This document shows positions 32,280 through 43,652 of a DNA stretch of 64,000 nucleotides, piece by piece. The translations under genes and the position numbers were made by a program. Origin of the DNA: Camellia lanceoleosa (lineage: Eukaryota; Streptophyta; Magnoliopsida; Ericales; Theaceae). The stretch covers positions 91,392,717 to 91,456,716 of the forward strand of contig CM045762.1 in the NCBI GenBank assembly GCA_025200525.1, given 5' to 3'. Numbering within the stretch: position 1 is the stretch's first letter; each line of letters opens with the position of its first letter. The notes below the pieces were generated by a model. It made no database searches. It was not told the origin of the DNA and saw only the letters and a list, made by a program, of their open reading frames with translations.

Positions 32280-34622
32280 TTACAATGCCAGATCTGGTAC
32301 CAGCGGCTTCGGTAGTGCTAGGCACTTTTTTGTTTTGTAATTAGTTGCTAATGTGTTGATTGATACAGGTTCATCCCATTCATTTATTTCGTCTACATTT
32401 GCATCGATTTTAGGGTTGGAGTTGGCTTGAGTCAGCATCTCCTATCTATGTAGAGTCACTTATTGGTACTGAGATGATTTTAAAGTAGGGGTGTCGGAGC
32501 TGTGATATAGAGGTCTCTGGTCGCTGACTTTTATTTTTATTTGTGTTGATTGACATGTCTAGCTTTGATGTTATTTTGGGTATAGACTGGTTGTTGTCGT
32601 ATCGGGCAGTTATAGATTGCTACCATCAAAGGATTACTGTATGTATCTTGAGCGGTGATTGTTTTAATTTCTTGGGGGACCGGGTGGATAGGTTCTTATC
32701 ACCGGTATATGACCCACGTGGGCAGAGTGAACTTAGTTGTCTTTTGGTAAATTTTTTAAGTGGTGAGTGTGATGAAGTTCGGGTCGAGTTACCAAGAGTA
32801 GTTTGTGAATACCCGGATGTTTTTTCAGAAGACCTTACCGGTTTGCCACCTCATCAAAAGATCGAGTTCTCTATTGATCTAGTGCCTGGTACGACCCTAA
32901 TTTCCATGGCACCATATAGATTTGCACCTGCCAAGTTGAGTGAGTTAAAGATTCAACTGTAGGAGTTATTAGATAAGGGTTTTATTCGCCCTAGTACTTC
33001 GCCTTGGGGAGCACCGACTCTCTTTGCTAAGAAAAAAGATAGAGTGTTATGACTTTGCATTGATTACCGGAAGTTGAACTGGGTAACTGTTAAGAACAAG
33101 TACCCAATGCCTCGTATAGATGATTTATTTGATCAGTTGAAGGGGTCTTGTTGCTTCTCTAAGATAGACCTGAGATTGGGTTATCACTAGTTGAGAGTGA
33201 GGAAGGAGGATATTCTGAAGACGGCATTTCGTACGCGGTATCGCCACTATGAGTTTCTTGTGATGCCCTTTGGGCTAACCAACGCCTCAGCTATATTTAT
33301 GGACTTCATGAAACGGATCGTTCATGAGTTTCTAGACCGTTTCGTGGTCGTCTTCATTGACGACGTATTGATTTACTCACCCTCTAAGGAGGAGCATGAA
33401 GAGCACTTGTGGGTAGTACTTGGGTTACTTAGAGCCCACAAGCTGTATGCTAAGTTTGGGAAGTGTGAATTCTGGCTGAGGGAAGCTAAGTTCTTAGCGA
33501 CGTGGTATCCAAGGAAGGAGTGACTTTAGATTCATCCAAGATTGAGGCAGTGCAAGATTGGGCACAACCTAAGAATGCTTTTGAGATTTGTAGTTTCTTA
33601 GGGTTAGCCAGGTATTACCATTGGTTTGTGAAGGATTTCTCTAGGTTAGCCTCATTGTTGACTACACTGACGAGGAAAGGGATCAAATTTGTGTGGGGTG
33701 AGACTTGTGAGAAGTCATTTGAAGAGCTTAAAGTTAGACTTACCACTGCTCCAGTTTTGATTATTCCGGAGAGAGGTTTGGGTTATTCGGTGTATTGTGA
33801 CGCCTCACGAGAGGGCTTGGGATGTGTATTGATGCAAGAGGGGAAGGTAGTAGCCTATGGCTTGCGGCAGTTAAAAACTCATGAGGGGAATTACCTTACT
33901 CACGACTTAGAGTTAGCGGCGGTGATCTTTGCTTTGAAAATTTGGAGGCATTATTTGTATGGTGAGAAGTTCGAGGTGTTTTCCAATCACAAAAGTTTGA
34001 AATATCTATTTACATAGAAAGACTTGAATCTGAGGCAGAGGAGGTGGATGAAGTTTATAGAGGATTATGGCAACGTAGTTCGTATTGCCATTCGGGAATG
34101 GAAGATGTTGGGTGCTCTTGGTGAGTTTGACTTGCATCTTGTCGAGTCCGTTGAGTTTGCAGCATTGTTTATGGTAGTTGCCCAACCCACGCTTGTGAAC
34201 CGAGTGATAGAAGCACAGGTAGAATCCTGAGAAGAAGTACTCCGAGAGTTTCACCATTCACGCCTTGCGGTGCATCCGGGAGGCACAAAGATGTATCACG
34301 ATCTTAGTCGCTAGTTTTGGTGGAGAGGTATGAAGAAGGATGCAATCGTGTTTGTATCGAAATGCCTTACTTGTCAGTACGTGAAGGCCGAGCATCAGAG
34401 GATAGCGGGTTTGTTGCAACCCTTGGCTATAGCCGAGTGGAAGTGGGAGCATGTCACGATGGATTTTGTTGTGGGCTTTCTGAGGACTCAATGGGGTAGT
34501 GATGCCATTTGGGTGGTAGTTGACCGGTTGATCAAGTCGGCGCACTTTTTACCTATGCATGTGAGTGATTCGATAGACTATCTTGCCGACCTTTACATCA
34601 GGGACATAGTGAGATTGCACGG
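32280..34622 (+). pseudogene. pol: pol of Chromo-A, 5' part: protease, RT, RNase H, integrase start
   Basis: The protease has VLIDTGSSHSFIS (DTG at 32363-32371), then FDVILGIDWL near 32565-32600. Reverse transcriptase follows: [12 protein letters not shown], then after a stop [48 protein letters not shown] and the catalytic FIDDVLIYS (33353-33379). RNase H shows [35 protein letters not shown] and NHKSLKYLF. The integrase has the zinc-binding HPGGTKMYHDL...KCLTCQ region (about 34255-34380), then TMDFVVGF with the first catalytic aspartate (34462-34464), and stops at VRLHGV where Chromo-B is inserted. In-frame TAG stops lie at 32960, 33188, 34015 and 34312, each where relatives have Q. A frame change lies near 33050 and another near 33500. 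Confidence 0.9.
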
Positions 34623-34934
34623 TGTAGCGACCCTGATTATTCGTTAGTCATTATTTAGTATTATTACTTTATTTTATTTTTGTCTTTATTAATTACGTGG
34701 TTACATGAGAATTTAATGTGGTAATTAATTAATTTAATGTGTTATTTAATTAATTTATTAATCCATATATTTATATTTGTTATATAAAAAAAGAGGTGTT
34801 ATATATATATATATTTAATCTTATATTTATATTTATATATATATTGCAATTATGTTGTATTATATAATATAATATTATATAATAGTGAAATTAGATTAGA
34901 ATAGGGATTAGGTTTAGAAGTTAAGAAGAAAGAA

Positions 34935-34980
<46 letters not shown>

Positions 34981-35342
34981 AAGAAGAGAAAGACAGGGAC
35001 AGCGGCATGGGGAGAAACAGGAGAGGAAAGAAAAAGAAAAGATTATGGTTTTCTTTTGGTGACTCCATTAATTCTTCAAATAATTGTTTAATCTTCAAAA
35101 GAGTATTGTGAGTACAAAACCCACTTCCCTTGATTTATATTTAATTCGTTGTTTTTATTTATTTATTTTTATTTGTTTGATGTTGAATTGATTTCATACT
35201 TGCATGTAGATGATTGATCAATTTTAATTATTTTGATTAGTTGTGTATGTAAGGTTTAGGGTTTTTAGATGAATGATTGATTTTAATTATTGGGGTTTAG
35301 TCCTAATTTAATATTTAATTGTCTAAATTTTGGGGCGTGACA
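34623..35342 (+). repeat. 5' LTR of Chromo-B
   Basis: 720 bp. Contains a (TA)n stretch near 34801-34815 and a (GA)n run at 34939-34976. The partner is 40063-40762. Confidence 0.93.
34939..34976. repeat. (GA)n microsatellite in the Chromo-B LTR
   Basis: A pure GA run. The matching run at 40362-40402 has a different length, so the repeat number has changed since insertion. Confidence 0.9.
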
Positions 35343-35345
35343 GTT

Positions 35346-35357
35346 TGGTATCAGAGC
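35346..35357 (+). other. Primer binding site of Chromo-B (initiator tRNA-Met)
   Basis: TGGTATCAGAGC, the standard plant initiator tRNA-Met site, lies three bases after the LTR. Confidence 0.92.
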
Positions 35358-35493
35358 CCTAGGTTACCCTAGACTTGTGAGAGTTTAGGTGATCCACGGA
35401 TTGTGGAAACATGGGTTAGCTGGTTTAGGTTGGTGGTTGAATTTATTCTAAGTATTTATAAATGAATTCTTTTGTGTGTTTAACTTGAAGGTG

Positions 35494-36622
35494 ATGGCCG
35501 GAAGGTATAATTTGAGAAGTGTTGAGTCCAATGGCACAGGGGAAGAAACAATTGCTAACGCAGCGGCAGCGACAACGGTGGGGACGGCTACTACCAGGAC
35601 AACCAATATGGTGCAAGTTAATGTGGAGGAGATGATGGCTCAATTACTTTAGGTTGTGCAGAACAATCATCAAGGTCAGCAGGGAGATCCATTTGCGAAG
35701 AGAAACAAAGATTTTGGTTCTTTGGGAGGTGAAAAATTCTCTGGAGATGGAGGACCTATTGCAGCTGACGCTTGGGTTCAAAAATATGAGATGGTGTTTA
35801 GTCGTATGCAGCTCACCGAGGTCCAAAAACAAGAGTTGGCTACACATCAGCTTGAGGGAGTAGCCCTATTTTGGTGGAACTCGTGGAAGGAGGGTCTAGA
35901 TTTAACGACTTTGACTTGGGCAGATTTCAAGACTCATTTTGACCGAAAGTTTGTTCCTGCTGCTATTCGGTCTCAACTGAGCAATGAATTTTCAAAGTTG
36001 ACTCAAGAGAGTAGAACAGTGATTGAGTACGTCACCAAGTTTAATGAGTTCTCTCGTTATGCCCCTTATTTGGTCGACACGCAGGAGAAGAAGAATGAGA
36101 AGTTTATTAAGGGATTGAATCATTACCTGTCTAAGTCCCTTATTCCCTTTGATGTTGAACCGTTTGATAGAGTTCTTGATTTGGCACTGAAGTATGAGGA
36201 AAAAGAGAAGCAATTTAAATAAGGGAAGGCCAAGGTTGGAGAGACTTCTAGAGGGAGTCACTTCTAGCAGCGGGATGGGAACAGATACCGACTCTATGAT
36301 CAAAGGCATAGGGGTCAGCAGTTTCAGAGGTCACAGCAACAGGGTAGTTAGGGAAATTTCAGACCTCAGGGTAATTTCCGGCCTCAGGGCAATTTCCAGC
36401 CCCAGGGGCACTATTATCAGAGACAGGGTGGTTCGCGCCCACAGGGTTATCAAGGACAGTGGCTGCAGGTGCCACAGTTGGGTTATCATTCTCCCGTACC
36501 TCAGTTAGAGAGGCCCCCACCTATTATACCAGTAGCACCTCAATCAATTCATAGGAAGTGTTTTGGGTGTCAGCAGTTGGGGCATGTAATCAAGGATTTC
36601 CCTTAGAGACAGCTGGCGTGAC
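35494..36622 (+). pseudogene. gag: gag of Chromo-B
   Basis: The start is the ATG at 35494 (MAGRYNLRSVESNGTG). A TAG at 35650-35652 interrupts MMAQLL-VVQNN. The capsid domain is long and readable (35656-36222): GGPIAADAWVQKYEMVFSRM, QLEGVALFWWNSWKEG, FKTHFDRKFVPAAIR, FNEFSRYAPYLV and KFIKGLNHYLSKSL. A Q/G-rich linker follows. The zinc knuckle near 36556-36605 reads CFGCQQLGHVIKDF, with the last cysteine replaced by phenylalanine. Apart from a few lesions this is the best preserved gag of the chromoviruses here. Confidence 0.9.
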
Positions 36623-36654
36623 AGGGTCAGATAGCTCCAGCCAGGGCATTTGCA

Positions 36655-39600
36655 GTGATGCCAGAAACTGACAAAGTGCAAGGAACTTTTAATCTCTATC
36701 AAGAACCTATTAGAGTACTTTTTGATACTGGTGCCTCTTATTCTTTTATATCTAGACAGTTTGTAGAAAGAGAACATATTGTAACTACCTCCTTGTCTAG
36801 ACCTATTCATGTTGAGACCCCTTTAGGAGGGACAGTTACTCTTTATGACATGTGTAAAGATTTTGAGATTGACTTTGCGGGCAAAGTCTTGTATGCGGAC
36901 CTAATTGTGTTAGAGTTTGAGGGGTTTGTAATTATTCTGGTTATGGATTGGCTGCGAAAATACTTTGTGACTCTAGATTGTCCTGGAAGGATTGTAAATA
37001 TAGATATTCCCGGTATGCCACGGCTTACCCACACTTCTAGTGAGGGAGAAGAGTCGATGATGACAAGTTTTCTATGCTCGGTAGAGATCCCTAAGCAGGA
37101 TATTAGTGAGGTAGATGTGGTGTGTGAGTTTGAGGATGTATTCCAAGAGATACTTGGACCTCCACCTTGACGGGTAGTAGAATTTCGCATTGACCTAGTG
37201 CCAGGAACTACACCGATTTCTAAGGCGACATACAGAATGGCGCCTAAAGAGCTTGTGGAGATGAAGAAGCAACTGGAAGAGATGCTTTAGAAAGGGTTCA
37301 TTCGTTCAAGTAACTCCCCATGGGGAGCACCGGCGATCTTTGTCTCCAAGAAAGATGGCACTCTCCATATGTGCATAGATTACAGAGAGCTAAACAAGGT
37401 GACTATCAAGAATAAGTATCCACTATCTAGAATTAATGACTTGGTTGATAAGTTGAAGGGGGCAGCCATTTTCTCTTAGTTTGATCTCAGAACGGGTTAC
37501 CATCAGATGGGTGTGTCAGAGGAAAGTATACCGCTTACTGCTTTTTAGACCCCGGTATGGGTTGTACGAATTTCTTGTAATGCCTTTTGGCTTGACAAAT
37601 GCTCCTCCCTATTTCATGGACTTGATGAATAGAATTTTTCAACCTTATCTAGATAAGTTTGTGATTATCTTCATAGATGATATCCTAGTGTATTCTAAGA
37701 ATGAGGAAGAGCATAGAGAACACTTGAAAGTCATGTTGCAGACTTTAAGGGAGTAGCAGTTATATGCTAAGTTCAGTAAGTGTCACTTTTGGGAGAAAAA
37801 AGTTCACTTTTTGGGGCATGTTGTGTCCAATCAGGGGATAGCGGTAGATCTTGAGAAAGTTGTTGCGGTCAAAAAATGGAAGCAGCCCACGAACCCTACA
37901 GAGGTGAGAAGTTTTTTAGGACTAGCCAGTTATTACAGGAGATTTATAGAGAAGTTTTCCACTATTGCATTACCCATGACCAAGTTGACCCGTAAGAATG
38001 TAAAGTTCTTATGGATAGATGATTGTGAGAAAGCTTTCCAAGAGTTAAAGCAGCGGTTAACTACAGCTCTAGTGTTAACTATACCTGTACAAGGAGAAAT
38101 GTTAGTAGTGTTTACTGATGCGAGTGGAACTGGGTTGGGATGTGTGTTGATGCAGCATCAGAAGGTTGTATCTTATGCTTCTCAACAGTTAAAACCTCAT
38201 GAGAGACGATACCCTACTCATGACTTAGAGTTGGCAGCAGTTGTTTTTGCGTTGAAAGTGTGGCGACACTACTTGTTTGGGGAGCGCTTTGAGTTGTACA
38301 CAGATCACAAGTGCCTCAAATATCTTTTTTCTCAAAAAGAGTTGAACATCAGGCAACAGAGGTGGGTTGAATTCGTTAGTAGTTATGATTTCGAGATCCT
38401 TTACCACCCGGGGAAAGGAAATGTGGTCGCATATGCACTTAGTCGACAACATGGGATTATAACTTCTTTGATGGTTTAGGAATGAAAGTCCTTGGAGTTA
38501 ATTTCGATGCATGATGTTCAACCAATAGAGAGTGCTGAGAGGGCATACATTGGTAGTTTGACCGTGCAACCGACGTTACTGGGTAAAGTTCGTCAGATGC
38601 AGAATTTAGATGGGTTTGTCGTCAGCAAGCTCGATGACCTTGTAGTGTATTTGATCAATGATTGTCCAACTGATTGGTCTGTGGACTCAGATGGGGGATT
38701 GCGATTTAAGGGTGGGTTGTGTGTACCTAACATTATTGAATTGAGGAAAGAGATTATGGATGATGCCCATAGGTCCTGATATACCATTCACCCTGGTGGG
38801 ACTAAGATGTATCATGACCTGAAGATGACGTTTTGGTGGGAAGGTATGAAGAAAGACGTAGGAGAGTATGTTTCTCGATGTTATGTGTGCCAATAGGTTA
38901 AGGCAGAACACTAACGACTGTTTGGACTTTTGCAGCCCCTCGAGATCCCTACTTGGAAATGGGAGTACATCTCTATAGATTTCGTGGATGGATTTCTGCG
39001 GTCTAAACGTGGCAGTGAATCTATTTGGGTGATAGTGGATCGACTCACTAAGTCTGCTTATTTTATTCTAATTAGTGTTCACCGAACTACGGATAAACTA
39101 GCTAGGCTGTATATTTGGGAGGTGGTGTGACTTCATGGCGCACTAGTTTCTATAGTTTCGGATCGTGACCCGTTGTTTGTGGCAGAGTTTTGGGAGAGTT
39201 TTCAGCATGCTTTGGGTGCTAGGTTAGACTTGAGCACGGCTTATCATCCTCAGACGGATGGGCAAACTGAGCGGGTAAGTCAAATCTTGGAGGATATGTT
39301 GAGAGCTTGTGTTCTCGATCTTGGTGGCAGTTAGGAAGAACACTTGCTATTAGTGGAGTTTGCTTATAATAAGAGCTATCACTCCAGTATCGGGATGGAA
39401 CCTTTTGAGGCTTTGTATGGGAGGCCATGTCGATCACCTGCTTGTTGGATGAAGGTAGGAGATGCGCCGTTGTTAGGGCCAGAGTTGGTGAGAGAGATCA
39501 CGAAGAAGGTGAACATTATTCGGGAACTTATTAAGACTGCACAAAGCCGTCAGAAGAGTGACGCTGATAGAAAATGTAAGGGGGTTGAGTTGAATGTAAG

Positions 39601-40012
39601 AGATTTTGTGTTTTTGAAGGTTTCGCCGATGAAGGGAATCATGTGGTTCGAAAAGAAAGGAAAGTTGGCACCTAGATTTGTGGGACCATATGAGATCACT
39701 GAGAGGATTGGTAATGTGGCTTACAAACTAGCTCTACCACCTGCTTTAGCTTTGATTCACAATGTGTTCCATGTATCTTTATTGTAGAAGTGTGTGCAAG
39801 ACCCTTCCCAAGTAGTATCACCAGAAGTGTTGGAGATTAGTGACGATCTAACGTATGTGGTGCGACCGGTTACTATTCTAGATCCGGATGTAAAACAGTT
39901 GCGGCACAAGAAAGTAAACTTGGTGAAAGTGCAATGGAGTGAGAATGAGAACAATATTACTTGAGAATTCGAAGAGAAAGTTTAGCGTATGCACCCGGAA
40001 CTTTTTACTTAG
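36655..40012 (+). pseudogene. pol: pol of Chromo-B: protease, RT, RNase H, integrase, chromodomain
   Basis: The protease has IRVLFDTGASYSFIS (DTG at 36724-36732). Reverse transcriptase shows [75 protein letters not shown] and FIDDILVYS near 37670. RNase H shows [37 protein letters not shown] and [11 protein letters not shown]. The integrase has HPGGTKMYHDL and CYVCQ (38785-38900), then [29 protein letters not shown] and FEALYGRPCRSP, giving all three catalytic D, D, E. The end (39870-40000) reads LRHKKVNLVKVQWSENENN and then RMHPELF, a chromodomain. Stops include 37168, 37288, 37477, 39332 (TAG for W) and 39961. A frame break lies near 37500. Confidence 0.93.
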
Positions 40013-40062
40013 TACTTTCTCCTATCGAATCTCGAGACGAGATTCTTTTGAGGTGTGTATAT

Positions 40063-40357
40063 TGTAGCGACCCTGATTTTTTGTAAGTCATTATTTAGTA
40101 TTATTACTTTATTTTATTTTTGTCTTTATTAATTACGTGATTACATGAGAATTTAATGTGGTAATTAATTAATTTAATGTGTTATTTAATTAATTTATTA
40201 ATCCATATATTTATATTTGTTATATAAAAAAAGAGAGGTGTTATATATATATATTTAATCTTATATTTATATTTATATATATTGCAATTATGTTGTATTA
40301 TATAATAGTGAAATTAGATTAGAATAGGGATTAGGTTTAGAATTTAAGAAGAAACAA

Positions 40358-40407
<50 letters not shown>

Positions 40408-40762
40408 AAGAAGAGAAAGAGAGGGACGGCGGCAAGGGGAGAAAGAGGAGAGGGAAGAAAAAGAAAAGATTATGGTTTTGTTTTGGTGACTCCATTAATT
40501 CTTCAAATAATTCTTTGATATTCAAAAAAATATTGTGATACAAAACCCGTTTCCCTTGATTTATATTTAATTCGTTGTTTATTTATTTATATTTATTTGA
40601 TGTTAAATTGATTTCATATTTGCATGTAGATGATTGATCGATTTTAATTATTTTGATTAGTTGTGTATGTAAGGTTTAGGGTTTTTAGATGATTGATTGA
40701 TTTTAATTATTGGGGTTTAGTCCTAATTTAATATTTAATTATCCAAATTTTGGGGCGTGACA
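40063..40762 (+). repeat. 3' LTR of Chromo-B
   Basis: A 700 bp partner of 34623-35342. Most differences are in the TA and GA runs plus isolated substitutions. The preceding polypurine tract is poor (ttttgaggtgtgtatat). Confidence 0.93.
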
Positions 40763-41273
40763 CACGGGGTCCTTGTGACGATTGTTTCGGATAGAGATCC
40801 ACATTTTACAGCTCGGTTATGGCAGAGCTTGCAGAGTGCCTTGGACACTAAACTAACTTTTAGTACCGCGTATCACTCTCAAATTGACGGGCAGTCCGAG
40901 CGTACTATTCAGATCCTTACAGATATGCTTTGAGGTTGTGTCCTTGACTTCAAGGGGTCGTGGGAGAGGCACCTTCCCTTAGTGGAGTTTGCCTATAACA
41001 ATAGTTTCTAGTCGAGTATTGGCATGGCACCATTTGAGACCTTGTATGGCCAACCATGTAGATTTCCGTTGTGTTGGGCTGAGGTGGGTGATGCACCTTT
41101 GTTGGGGCCAGAGTTGGTTCGGGAAATGACCGAGAAGGTGACACTTATCCGAGAGTGATTAGTTATAGCTCAGAGTCACCAGAAAAGTTATGCCGACCGT
41201 AGGAGAAGACCTTTGTCTTTTGAGGTGGGAGATCATGTCTTTTTGAAGATATCACCTAGGCGGTGTAGACACC
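40763..41273 (+). pseudogene. pol: pol of Chromo-A resumed: integrase core and C-terminus
   Basis: Continues the Chromo-A frame after the Chromo-B insertion: HGVLVTIVSDRDPHF (second aspartate), STAYHSQIDGQSERTIQIL (catalytic E), LPLVEFAYNNSF, GMAPFETLYGQPCRFPLCW and GDHVFLKISPRR, where Tat2 is inserted. Stops are TGA at 40931 and 41156 (from CGA) and TAG at 41009 (from CAG). Confidence 0.88.
41269..41273. repeat. Target-site duplication GGCGG (left) of Tat2
   Basis: Five bases before the Tat2 LTR, within the codons for SPRR of the Chromo-A integrase. The other copy is outside the window. Confidence 0.5.
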
Positions 41274-41464
41274 CCATTTTTGACTAACCTTAAGACTCAG
41301 ACGTCATCGTTGTGCACTTGATGATTGTGCATGTTTGTGCTCGCTTTGAGTGCCCGAGGCTCTCGGCGAAATGCCTTGTCTTTGAGCTTTTAAACTCTCT
41401 GTGTTTTGGCCTTGTTTTTGGGCCAGACCTTGGTGCCCCTTGCCTGGAGGGAGGAAAGGCCTTG

Positions 41465-41665
41465 TCAGCCACTTTTGGCCCTTGTTGGCCACTTTTTCCC
41501 CTTATCGGCCACCTAGGGTGGCTGGTCGGCCACTTAGAGTGGCTGACGGCCATTATTCTCCTTTTTTAGATATTTTGTGTGCCAGCTGTTGATCACTGAA
41601 GCCATCCTCCAAACACGTGTATGGAGGGATGGAAGCAAGCTTTGGCTAGCATTTTCTATAAAAGG
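41465..41665 (+). promoter_or_regulatory. Tat2 promoter module
   Basis: Repeated tggccac/gtggctg words lie at 41465-41555. Next come ttagatattttgtgtgccag at 41570-41586, the G-box near-palindrome CCAAACACGTGTATGG at 41609-41624, and the TATA box CTATAAAAGG at 41656-41665. The order matches Tat4 and Chromo-A. Confidence 0.65.
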
Positions 41666-41923
41666 GGAGGCCTTTCCCCCATTTTGGGGGTTCAGAAATT
41701 TTGGGAGCAAAAATTCTGTCTCTCTCTAGAATTCTGTCTGTCTGTCTCTCTCTCTCTCTATATATATATATATTTTGTACTTGAAAGTGAGTTTTCTCTA
41801 GATATTTGCAAAGAGACCCTTGATCAAATATCCCTATCTTGGAGTTGAGGTTCCTTAAGACTTGTTTGGAGCTCCTAAAGCTGGTTTTAGCTCAGAAAAG
41901 TGCCTGTTTTGCTGCTGTGCTTC

Positions 41924-41933
41924 AAGGGTAAGG
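41924..41933 (+). other. Candidate 5' splice site in the Tat2 LTR
   Basis: TTCAAGG|GTAAGGAC, with the intron starting at 41928, about 240 nt after the expected transcript start. It is a good match to the plant donor consensus and is conserved in the other Tat LTRs. Confidence 0.5.
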
Positions 41934-43587
41934 ACTTGTCCCTTTTAAGCCTTGCTTTAGCTTATTGTTTGGCCACCTTGCATGCTATTTTTGGCCTACT
42001 TTTCAACTACAAAAACCTCTGTTTTTAAGATTTAAAAATGATGGTTTAAGGCCCTTTTGGAGTTAGGGGTGGTTCACCCTCTTTTGTTGCCTATTTGCTA
42101 AGAGTTGTGCTATCTTTCAAAGCCTTTTGAAGAAAATTTTTTTGGCCCTTTAACCACTGAATTCCAGGGGAATTTTAGTGGCAAAAACTTGGTTTTGAGG
42201 TCTCAAATAAGAGGGGGTGGCCTCCCCTCCTTGTATCTTGTTTGCATGTGTAGATGGCCTAGGATGTGAGCATGCTTTTCTACCTTTTTGTAGGTTAGTT
42301 CAAGCATGTTTTTGGCTTTATTTTGACTTGCTTTAACTCTATTTTTGGCTGGTTGGGCCACTTGTTGCTTGCTTTTTGTACTTGTGGTGCAATCATGCTT
42401 ACTAGCCTAGCATATTTGATGATTTAGCCTATTGTTCTAGCATGTGTTAGCTTAACTCTAGCACATTTTTGCTAATTTTTTGACATGCTTTAACTCTATT
42501 TTGAGTGGTCTTGGTCATATGTGCTTTGCTTTGCATGGCTATATTGTAGTTGGCTTCACTAGCTTTGTGTTTTAAAGCCTCTAACAAGCTTTGCTTTAGT
42601 TGATTGCATGATATAGCATTGTTTTGCATGTGATGTCAGTCCATATACCTCTGTCATACTCTCACATGTTTCACTCTTTCATGGATTTTGATAGTTATAG
42701 TTTGTGTCTTGTTTGTGAGCCAACAGGTGAGCATGCTTTTCTTGCCAGTTATGCTTCCATTTCAGCATGCTGTAGTCATTGTTTTGACATGATTAAGCTC
42801 TGTCCAGAGTTGGTTTGGCCATTTGAGCTCGATAATGCATGCTTCTAGTGTAGTGCTCTCCACCAGTTCAATGCTTTTGACCTTTAACATGTTGTGCATA
42901 TGTATATTGCATGATTTAGTGTCTTGAGCATACCATTTCAGCACTATAAGTCTACAACCTCCCTTATTTCTTCATTTTTCTATTTGTTTTGAGGTTGGTT
43001 GACCTTATGCTTGTGTTTAAGCTTGAGATAGAGCTTGTGCTCAATGGCTTTAACTCTCTTTAAGGGTTCCTCCTAGCCAAAGGCATGATCTCTCTCATGT
43101 CTTAAACCATCATTTGGTTGACCCCTCTCTCATTAGAGGACTCTAATCTTGGACTTAACCAACTAAAGAATGGCTTGGTAATGCTAAAATGTGTAAATAA
43201 AATTGAACCAAGTAAAACATGACTAAGATAAGCATGTTGTTTGCATTGCATGTGTTTGGATCAGATGTTAATCCAAACACAAGAAAAGTGGGACGTTTCA
43301 TACTCGAAGTGATGGAACATGTCACGTTTCTTGGTCGTTGTCACCCTTGATCATGCATGATAGGGTGGTGGCCATTTGAGTCTTATGTGTGCATTCATTA
43401 AGCTTGTACAAGCTTGACCCTTTGGCCATCATGCATTGAGATGCTTGATTGGGGGCTTGAGAGCCAAGCGCCACACTCCTTTGAGCTTGAGAAATGATGA
43501 GGAGAGTGGAAGTACATACATTTCCTGCAAAATGCCTTGCTTTGCCTCTGTTGTTCTCCGTTGCAGCAAAAACAACATTTTTGAAAA

Positions 43588-43652
43588 GCCGGTGGCCGAC
43601 TGGCCACTTGAGGTAGCGGACTGGCCAGTTAGGGTGGCTGACAGGCCACCAG
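43588..43652. repeat. Second GGCC-rich palindrome cluster of the Tat2 LTR
   Basis: ggtggccgactggccac and gtggctgacaggccacc-like words lie about 2.3 kb into the LTR. The Tat4 LTR has an equivalent at 48075-48192. The shorter Tat1 LTRs have only the promoter-proximal cluster. Confidence 0.6.

Larger units (their letters stand above)
34623..40762 (+). mobile_element. Chromo-B: complete Ty3/gypsy chromovirus
   Basis: A 6140 bp element with LTRs of 720 and 700 bp beginning TGTAGCGACCC and ending GGGGCGTGACA. CACGG duplications lie at 34618-34622 and 40763-40767. A tRNA-Met primer site, gag, pol with RT-RH-INT order and a C-terminal chromodomain-like region are all present. The LTRs look nearly identical outside their microsatellites, so the insertion is fairly recent, yet the genes carry many stops. 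It inserted into the integrase gene of Chromo-A, whose frame resumes at 40763. Confidence 0.95.
28725..41273 (+). mobile_element. Chromo-A: Ty3/gypsy element, interrupted twice, 3' end outside the window
   Basis: It consists of a 5' LTR, a tRNA-Met-type primer site, gag, and pol in the order protease, reverse transcriptase, RNase H, integrase. Chromo-B sits in its integrase (34623-40762), and Tat2 interrupts it again at 41274. The remaining pol end and 3' LTR must lie beyond the Tat block. Many in-frame stops make it inactive. Lineage is probably a chromovirus with long LTRs (Tekay/Del-like), judged from the primer site and integrase. The chromodomain itself is not visible. Confidence 0.85.
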
